Below, in pieces: positions 33,682 through 39,599 of a DNA stretch of 39,599 nt. The translations under genes were made by a program, and so were the position numbers. Each line of letters opens with the position of its first letter. The stretch's first letter is position 1. The notes beneath the pieces were generated by a model. It worked only from the letters and a program-made list of their open reading frames with translations. It searched no databases and was not told where the DNA came from. Origin of the DNA: Gp6-AA40 sp050742535 (lineage in GTDB: Bacteria; Acidobacteriota; Vicinamibacteria; Vicinamibacterales; UBA2999); the NCBI GenBank assembly GCA_050742535.1, contig JBOGIQ010000014.1:1-39599 (forward strand). The letters run 5' to 3'.

Positions 33682-34377
33682 TTATCCGACGAACTTATAT
33701 CCCAACCCGTGCACGGTCAGGATGAACTGCGGGTGGCGGGGGTTGTCCTCGAGCTTCTGCCGCAGCCACGCGACATGCACATCTACCGTTCGTGTGGAGG
33801 GCATCGCGTTGTAGCCCCACACCTCGTTGAGGAGCTCGTCGCGCGTGAGGGCGGCGCCGCGATGCTCGACGAAGTATTTCAGCAGCTTGAACTCGCGCGC
33901 CGACAGGTCGAGGGCCTCGCCGCCCTTGACCACTTCGGCCTTGCGGAAATCCACCGCGACGTCGCCGAACCGGTAACTCTCGGGAGCAGATCCTGACGCG
34001 CCGCTGGCGGCGTTCGAGGCTCGCCGCAGCAGTGCCTCGACGCGGGCCAGCAGTTCGGCCATCTCGAACGGCTTGACGAGGTAGTCGTCTGCGCCGAGCT
34101 TCAGGCCGACGACCTTGTCCACCACCTGTCCCTTGGCGGTCAGCATCAGGATAGGGGTCTGCAGACCGCGCTGCCGGAGCGACCGGCAGACGTCCATGCC
34201 GTTGCCGCCCGGAAGCATCACGTCGAGCAGAATGGCGTCGAACGAACCGGTGGCTGCCAGCTCGAGACCGCTGGGCGCGTCCGTAGCGCTCTCGACTTCG
34301 TACCCTTCGGCAATCAGCCGGTCCGTCAACGTCATGACGAGACCCGGCTCATCCTCAACGAGCAGCAGACGGCTCAT
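33682..34377 (-). CDS. OmpR/PhoB-family response regulator
   Basis: 231 aa (start MSRLLLVEDEPG at 34377; an ATG nine codons earlier is possible). Receiver domain 1-120 with phospho-acceptor Asp52 in ILLDVMLPGGNG, acidic pocket E8-D9, Thr in LMLTAKG and Lys in YLVKPF. Winged helix from about 135 (FRKAEVVKGGEALDLSAREFKLLKYF...RTVDVHVAWLRQKLEDNPRHPQFILTVHGLGYKF). It lies downstream of the histidine kinase gene in the same direction and is presumably its partner. The divergent LolA-like/TonB-receptor operon upstream of the kinase is a plausible target. Confidence 0.92.
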   Translation of the reverse strand: MSRLLLVEDEPGLVMTLTDRLIAEGYEVESATDAPSGLELAATGSFDAILLDVMLPGGNGMDVCRSLRQRGLQTPILMLTAKGQVVDKVVGLKLGADDYLVKPFEMAELLARVEALLRRASNAASGASGSAPESYRFGDVAVDFRKAEVVKGGEALDLSAREFKLLKYFVEHRGAALTRDELLNEVWGYNAMPSTRTVDVHVAWLRQKLEDNPRHPQFILTVHGLGYKFVG

Positions 34378-34568
34378 AAGCGAATCAGAAACTCCAGGTG
34401 CCATGGCCTCAACGCCAAATTACGAATCTCAAACCAGAAAACGCAAATGACCAGACGTCCGTTCCCAACTTCGGCTATTCAGCTGTTCCGGCGCTCTCAT
34501 TAGACGTATGACTCGTGCGTTCGGGTTTGGTTCCCTCTCCTGGATTAGGTTGGGCTTACAGGTTCAGA

Positions 34569-36317
34569 CTACGAGTGAGCCCCGACGCGCATCTCTGTTC
34601 CCACCGGGCTGGCGGTCGTATCCGCCACTGTGGCCGGCAACGAGATCGTGAACGAGGTACCAGCGCCCGGACGCGTGGCCACCGTGACCTGCCCGCCATG
34701 AGCGACGACGATGCGGCGCACCAGGGAGAGCCCGAGACCGTGACCGTGGATCTGCCGCTCGATCGCGTCGGCACCGCGGTAGAACGGCTCGAAGATGTGC
34801 GGCAGGTCGGCCGCCGGAATGCCGGGACCGTGGTCGCTCACGGTGATCCGGACTTCGTCGCGCCGCCTCTCGCGCACGCGCTGGGCGCGAACGCCCACCC
34901 AACGATCCCGCCCGCCGTACTTGACCGCGTTGGCGACCAGGTTCTGCACAGCGGAACGGAGGGCCGTCGCGTCCCCGAGGACGGGCGGCAGGTCCGGAGC
35001 AATTTCGCGGTGGATCGTCACCTCGCCGGGTCCGACGAGCGGCAGCGCGCTCTCGACCGCCGATTCGATGATCTCCATCGGCGCAAGCGGCACGCGCGCG
35101 GCGGTGTTGAAGCCCGACTCGATGCCGGCGTACTGGAGCACGCGCTCGACCATGTCGCCGAGACGGCGCGATTCGCCCTCGAGCATCTGGCCGTAGCGCT
35201 TTACGCGATCGCCGCTGACGACGCCGGACGCGAGGTTCTCGGCCGCCGATCGAATGACGGCAACCGGCGTTCGCAGCTCGTGCGACACGCCGGCGACGAA
35301 CTCCATCTGCTGCTGCGCGAGCTTTTCGGCGCGCCGCGACGTGGCCGTCAGCATGACGACGGCGAATGTCAGAAGCAGCAGGACCCCTGAGCTGATGGCG
35401 AGATTACGCCGCCGGATCGTGCCGACCGCGGCGTCGAGCGAACCGCTCTGATGCTGGACCAGCAGACGCCAGCGTGGCGGTGCTTCTTCCACGGCCTGCT
35501 GGTTGGCACCGCGCCCGCCGCGGCGCCCTCCCCGTGTCGGCGGCGGCAGCAGCGCCGCAGTGATATCCGCCGTGCTGACGTCAATCGTTGCCTCGGGCGT
35601 CGAGCGATACATCACGCGCTTCGAGTCATCGCCGAGGATTACCGCGACACGGTACATTTCCCCGCCGCGTTCGGTGAAGTGCCGTTCGGCGAGCGCCGGG
35701 ATCATCTGACCGCGCAGGTACGACTCGTCGAGCTGAATGATCGTGTACCCGAACATCGGCGCCGTCACAGTCGGCTGCGCGCCAGGTCGCACTTCGAAGT
35801 TCTGGAGTTGAGAGACGAACAGCGATTCCTCGTCGCTGAACGCAGTGCGGATACGGCGATTCGACTCCCGCTCCGCCTTGAAGTCTTTATAGGCGGCCTC
35901 AAAATCGGCGCGGTGACGATCGAGTTCCTCGGTCCACAGGCTCGGCTCGAAGACGTGCGTGCCGTTGTTGTAGCGCCGCAGCCGGAGTTGATCGTCAGCA
36001 GCGTCCACGAAATAAACGTCCGCGACGACTTGCGGATGGTCGGCCGTGTTGAGCCACGACGTGTAGCGCAAGGTGTAGTTTGACGAGCTGCCTTCCCGCG
36101 CCGTGGTCGTGCCGACCGTCAACTCACGGATGGCGCGGATGAACTCTCCGTCGAAATCGGCGCGGAACTGATCGGCAGCGGTCTCGAGGTTGCGCTGCAT
36201 GCGCTCGCGCTCGCCCTCGCTGACCTGCCCAACCCAGCGGTACTGCATGTACGCGAGCACCGGGAGCAGCACGACGAGAAGCCCTGTGAGCACCTTCGGC
36301 GCCGAGGGCCATTTCAT
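34569..36317 (-). CDS. Membrane sensor histidine kinase
   Basis: 582 aa from the ATG at 36317. TM1 is at 8-25 (KVLTGLLVVLLPVLAYMQ); a large periplasmic sensor follows (about 30-305); TM2 is at 307-325 (LAISSGVLLLLTFAVVMLT). HisKA has phospho-acceptor His346 in GVSHELRTP. HATPase_c shows the N box NLVANAVKYG (459-468), G1 DHGPGIP (495-501) and G2 GHGLGLSL (525-532). The sensor contains an RGG-rich insert RGGRRGGRG (262-270) unlike its surroundings. No HAMP domain is evident. It precedes the response regulator by about 190 bases. The signal is unknown. Confidence 0.92.
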   Translation of the reverse strand: MKWPSAPKVLTGLLVVLLPVLAYMQYRWVGQVSEGERERMQRNLETAADQFRADFDGEFIRAIRELTVGTTTAREGSSSNYTLRYTSWLNTADHPQVVADVYFVDAADDQLRLRRYNNGTHVFEPSLWTEELDRHRADFEAAYKDFKAERESNRRIRTAFSDEESLFVSQLQNFEVRPGAQPTVTAPMFGYTIIQLDESYLRGQMIPALAERHFTERGGEMYRVAVILGDDSKRVMYRSTPEATIDVSTADITAALLPPPTRGGRRGGRGANQQAVEEAPPRWRLLVQHQSGSLDAAVGTIRRRNLAISSGVLLLLTFAVVMLTATSRRAEKLAQQQMEFVAGVSHELRTPVAVIRSAAENLASGVVSGDRVKRYGQMLEGESRRLGDMVERVLQYAGIESGFNTAARVPLAPMEIIESAVESALPLVGPGEVTIHREIAPDLPPVLGDATALRSAVQNLVANAVKYGGRDRWVGVRAQRVRERRRDEVRITVSDHGPGIPAADLPHIFEPFYRGADAIERQIHGHGLGLSLVRRIVVAHGGQVTVATRPGAGTSFTISLPATVADTTASPVGTEMRVGAHS

Positions 36318-36444
36318 CTTCACGTGGCGGAGTGTAGCACTGGAAAAATCCTCGTAACACACTGATTTTTAAGCTTTTACATTCTTTACAAACTCTTTGC
36401 GACCCCTTAACGACGGTTTACGAACCGGCGGGAATAATGTCGAC
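36318..36444. promoter_or_regulatory. Divergent promoter region, kinase / secreted protein operon
   Basis: 127-bp AT-richer region between divergent units. AATAAT at 36433-36438 lies six bases before the forward ATG at 36445, fitting a -10 of a leaderless transcript. AT-rich TTTTACATTCTTTACAAAC (about 36375-36393) may hold further elements. Confidence 0.4.
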
Positions 36445-37431
36445 ATGAAATTCATGCGCGCTGGAGCTCTGTCTATCGTGGCCGCCGCGGTGGCAGCGAC
36501 CGTGGTTGCGGGCCAGACACAGGATCCGGCTGCCAAGGCCGCCTCGATCCTGGCGGAATCGCGCAAGGCTCTTGGCGGCGACGACAAGCTGGGCGCCATC
36601 AAGACCATCGAAATCAAGGGGACCGCCCGCCGTGGCGCCGGCGACGTGAACGTCGAAGGCGACATGACCATCCTCATGGAGCGGCCGGGCAAGTACCTGC
36701 GCAAGGAGCAGATCCTGCTCGGCAACGGCGGGATCGACATCGTCGAGGGTCTGAACGGCGCCGAGTCCTGGGACGAGCAGAAGTTCAGCGGCGGCATGAA
36801 CTTCGACGACGGTGGCGATGGCGGACGGCGCGGCGGCGGTGGATTCCGCCAGGGCGGAGCGCCGGGGCAGCAGCCGGCGGCGGGCGCCACGCCCGACGAA
36901 GCCGCGAAACAAGCGCAGGTTGCCGCTCGTCAGACGGAGGTGGCCCGGGTCGTCCTCGCGTTGCTCCTGACCACAGACCAGCCGGTGCGGCATGTCGGCA
37001 CTGCCGTCACGCCGCAGCAGACGGCGGAAGTGATCGAGATGACGGGGCCGGACAAGAGCCCCATCCGCATGCTGATTGATTCGAAGACCTACATGCCGCT
37101 GATGCTCACCTGGACGGGCCTTGCGCAGGATCCGATCGCGGCGCTCGCGGCCCGCGCGGGATTCCGTGGCCGCGGACGCGGCGGGCGCGGCGGGTTCTTC
37201 GGCGGCCGCCAGGGGCAACAGCAGCAGCAACAGGCCGCCAAGGTCGTGAGCGCCGACGAGCTCGCGAAGCCGACCGCGCTGCGGATGTATCTGCAGGACT
37301 ACAAGACGGTCAACGGCATCAAGCTGCCGCACCTGGTCGTGCGCGGCGCCGGCGATCAGATCACCGAAGAGTGGGAAATCAAGAGCTACAAAATCAACCC
37401 GGCACTCAAAGCGGACACATTCACAAAATGA
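36445..37431 (+). CDS. Secreted protein of LolA/LppX-like type with RGG-rich inserts
   Basis: 328 aa from the ATG at 36445. A signal peptide is at 1-23 (ALSIVAAAVAATVVAGQ). The sequence ILAESRKALGGDDKLGAIKTIEIKGTARRG...MTILMERPGKYLRKEQ resembles outer-membrane lipoprotein-sorting folds common in Acidobacteria. Two glycine/arginine-rich inserts interrupt it (GGDGGRRGGGGFRQGG and GRGRGGRGGFFGGRQG followed by six Gln). The C-terminal LQDYKTVNGIKLPHLV...EEWEIKSYKINPALKADTF closes the fold. The stop overlaps the TonB-dependent receptor start (ATGA), so the two should work together at the outer membrane. Ligand unknown. Confidence 0.75.
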   Translation: MKFMRAGALSIVAAAVAATVVAGQTQDPAAKAASILAESRKALGGDDKLGAIKTIEIKGTARRGAGDVNVEGDMTILMERPGKYLRKEQILLGNGGIDIVEGLNGAESWDEQKFSGGMNFDDGGDGGRRGGGGFRQGGAPGQQPAAGATPDEAAKQAQVAARQTEVARVVLALLLTTDQPVRHVGTAVTPQQTAEVIEMTGPDKSPIRMLIDSKTYMPLMLTWTGLAQDPIAALAARAGFRGRGRGGRGGFFGGRQGQQQQQQAAKVVSADELAKPTALRMYLQDYKTVNGIKLPHLVVRGAGDQITEEWEIKSYKINPALKADTFTK

Positions 37432-39599
37432 GACGACTTCTTTCCGGAGTTCTCGCGGCCGGCATTCTTGCCGCCCTTGTCGCGACCCCATTGCACGCGC
37501 AGAACACCGCGAACGCGAACCAGAACCAGGCGCAGCTCCGCCTGGTCATCGTCGATCAGACCGGCGCCGGTATTCCGGCGGCCGACGTCACGATCACGCC
37601 GAAGTCCGGCGGCGAGCCCGTGACCTACAAGTCCGACGAAAAAGGGCTGGCGACATCGCCGAACCTGCCGCCGGGTGACGTCACCGTGCACGTCGAGTTC
37701 CCGGGGTTCATCCCGTTCGACGCGCCGCTGACGCTGCGGCGTGGGGCGCAAAACCAGGTCGTCGAGCTGAAGATCGAGGGCTTCAAGGCGGAGGTCGCGG
37801 TCAACGACACCACGGTCGCGGAGGCGTCGAAGAGCACCTCGTCGTTCTCGCTGTCGCAGGAAGAGATCGATGCGCTCCCGGACGACCCCGAGGAGCTCGC
37901 CGAAATCCTCTCGCAGATGGCCGGCCCCGGCGGCGCGACCTTCTTCATGAACGGCTTCCAGGGCGGACGTTTGCCAAGTCGCGATCAGATCCGTTCGATC
38001 CGCTTTCGTCAGAACAACTATGCGGCCGATAACCACGACGCCGGCCGCTCACAGGTCGAAATTGTGACCCGGCCCAACACCAATTGGGCTGGCAATTTCA
38101 ACACCACGTGGGGAGGCGACAGGTTCAACGCGCGGCAGCCGCAACAAGTGTCAGAGCAGCCGAATCAGGAGCGGAACGTCCAGTTCAGTGTGCGTGGTCC
38201 GATAAAGGCGGGACGAACGTCATTCAACTTGAACGTCAGCAACAATAACCGATACAACTTCCCGCCGATTATTGCGATCGATGAATTTGGCAACCCGCTG
38301 AACCAGAGCGCTCGGGTTGGCAACGAGCAGACTGGCTTCCAGTTGGGGATGGAACATTCGCTGAACAACAACCACAGTCTGTTGTTTAACCTCCAACGCA
38401 ATGACAACGAGGGCCTGAACCAAGGCGTCGGCAGTTTCACCCTGCCCGAACGCGCAACGTCGCGTCTCAGCGATTCGACTCAGACGCGCTTCCGTCTTCA
38501 GGGGATCATCGGCGGGTCGAAGCTGCACGAATTCCGCGCGCAGATGAACCGGAACAGCAACAAAACCTTTTCGCTGACCGATGGTCCGACGATCAACGTG
38601 CTCGATGCCTTTAACCGCGGCGGTGCGGGACAGAGCAGCAACGGCACGACAAACCGTGTCGAGATCGCCGACAACTTCGACTTCAATGTCGGCACGAAGC
38701 ACCAGATGCGCGTGGGCATCTTGCTCGACGGATCGTGGTTCTCGAACTTTGAGGAGCGCAACACGGCAGGCACGTGGACGTACCGCACGATCGAAGACTA
38801 CCGTGCTGACCTTCCAATGCAGTTTTCGCAGCGAATCGGAACTCTCAATATCGACTATTCGCAGTTCCAGGGCGGCATCTACTGGTCGGACGAGTTCCGC
38901 GTCCACCGCGACCTGACGCTTGGAATTGGCGTGCGCAACGAGTTCCAGTCGCGCATCGACGACAAGCTGAACCTCATGCCGCGTGTCGGCTTCACGTGGG
39001 CGCCGTTCGGCAGCCAGCGCGCGGCGGTTCGCGGCGGCTACGGCCTGTTCTACGACTGGTATGAGGCCAGTCTCTACGAGCAGACGTTGCGTGTGGATGG
39101 AGTGACAGTTCAGGACATTCGTATCACTTGCTCTGACCTGAACAAGTACTGCGCCGATGCGGGGCAGTCATTCGATCCACTTGCAGCCGGCGTTTCGGTG
39201 ACGCGCAGCGGACGCATTCAAGCGCACGCTGATCTCGAAATGCCGCACGTGCATCAGGCGTCGATAAGTTACGACCGCCAGCTCACCTCAAACATCATTT
39301 TTCAAAGCTCGTATCAAATGCTCCGCGGCCGGCACACGATGCGTTCCCGAAACATCAACGCCCCGGTGAACGGTGTGCGGCCGAACGCAGAGTTCGGCGA
39401 CATCACCCAGTTCGAGTCAACCGGGCGCACGCAGAGTGATCGCCTCCAACTGAGTACTCAGTTCCGGTACCAGTACCGACAGCAGCAGATGGGCATGCGC
39501 TTCAGCTATACGCTGGGTCAGGAGAAGAACTTCGCCAACACTGCCACGTCGCTTCCATCGGACAGTCAGAATCCAGATGTGGACTGGGGTCCCTCCAAC
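37428..39599 (+). CDS. Oar-like TonB-dependent receptor, N-terminal part (truncated by window)
   Basis: At least 724 codons, open to the window end. A signal peptide ends at TPLHAQ (about residue 25). Residues about 35-115 form a carboxypeptidase-regulatory-like beta-sandwich (LRLVIVDQTGAGIPAADVTI...SPNLPPGDVTVHVEFPGF). The plug region (SSFSLSQEEIDALPDDPEELAEIL...QIRSIRFRQNNYAADNHDAGRSQVEIVTRP) is followed by barrel strands. Such receptors import or bind large substrates in Acidobacteria and Myxobacteria; no ligand can be named. Translational coupling to the LolA-like protein is evident. Confidence 0.88.
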   Translation, partial: MRRLLSGVLAAGILAALVATPLHAQNTANANQNQAQLRLVIVDQTGAGIPAADVTITPKSGGEPVTYKSDEKGLATSPNLPPGDVTVHVEFPGFIPFDAPLTLRRGAQNQVVELKIEGFKAEVAVNDTTVAEASKSTSSFSLSQEEIDALPDDPEELAEILSQMAGPGGATFFMNGFQGGRLPSRDQIRSIRFRQNNYAADNHDAGRSQVEIVTRPNTNWAGNFNTTWGGDRFNARQPQQVSEQPNQERNVQFSVRGPIKAGRTSFNLNVSNNNRYNFPPIIAIDEFGNPLNQSARVGNEQTGFQLGMEHSLNNNHSLLFNLQRNDNEGLNQGVGSFTLPERATSRLSDSTQTRFRLQGIIGGSKLHEFRAQMNRNSNKTFSLTDGPTINVLDAFNRGGAGQSSNGTTNRVEIADNFDFNVGTKHQMRVGILLDGSWFSNFEERNTAGTWTYRTIEDYRADLPMQFSQRIGTLNIDYSQFQGGIYWSDEFRVHRDLTLGIGVRNEFQSRIDDKLNLMPRVGFTWAPFGSQRAAVRGGYGLFYDWYEASLYEQTLRVDGVTVQDIRITCSDLNKYCADAGQSFDPLAAGVSVTRSGRIQAHADLEMPHVHQASISYDRQLTSNIIFQSSYQMLRGRHTMRSRNINAPVNGVRPNAEFGDITQFESTGRTQSDRLQLSTQFRYQYRQQQMGMRFSYTLGQEKNFANTATSLPSDSQNPDVDWGPSN

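Overview
The window is GC-rich, densely packed chromosome of an Acidobacteriota-like bacterium, most likely class Vicinamibacteria. This is inferred from a TIGR03435-type protein (a family expanded in soil Acidobacteria), an Oar-like TonB-dependent receptor with an N-terminal carboxypeptidase-regulatory-like domain, a cytosolic winged-helix/TPR protein, bacillithiol genes and the style of the intergenic repeats. No phage, plasmid, transposase, CRISPR, rRNA or tRNA gene was seen.

Layout: (1) 1-7340: a single-domain asparaginase; a reverse operon of two M16 peptidase-family proteins (one with the HxxEH zinc site, one without) plus a DinB-fold protein; a BON-LysM protein; monomeric NADP-isocitrate dehydrogenase preceded in frame by a truncated membrane-anchor fragment. 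(2) 7338-12605: TIGR03435 protein, purE-purK, Ada, a PilT/PilU-type ATPase. (3) 12606-17193: winged-helix/TPR protein, then FAD oxidoreductase-bshB-bshA (bacillithiol synthesis) with overlapping ends. (4) 17264-21177 reverse: glyoxalase-fold protein with a histone-like basic tail, TIGR01777 epimerase, UMF1-type MFS transporter and a P-loop ATPase, the last with a 41-bp nested palindrome at its start. (5) 21314-27740 reverse: a compact histidine operon hisI-G-D-C-B-H-F-A, without hisE, headed by a His-codon-rich leader peptide and an intrinsic terminator. (6) 27805-30401: HTH-Mop regulator divergent from modABC. (7) 30447-31740 reverse: metK behind a leader that looks like a SAM-II (long-loop type) riboswitch with terminator and antiterminator. 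(8) 31813-39599: small beta-barrel protein, glycine-zipper protein, a histidine kinase/response regulator pair, a secreted RGG-rich protein and a TonB-dependent receptor that runs off the window.

The two clearest regulatory finds are the his attenuator (27572-27757) and the metK leader (31584-31712). In both, the competing RNA pairings can be read directly from the sequence.

The intergenic DNA is also unusual. It carries at least five kinds of short repeat: GTAG/GGAG-headed REP palindromes in single and REPIN-like pairs, one of them translated inside hisB; heptanucleotide tandem arrays, some arranged as inverted arms, at gene ends; CTCGAC/GTCGAG hairpins directly upstream of start codons; TCCGTTCC/TTCGTG word repeats; and a 9-bp TTCGAA array. 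These repeats supply stop codons, a Shine-Dalgarno sequence, start-codon contexts and C-terminal residues to neighbouring genes.
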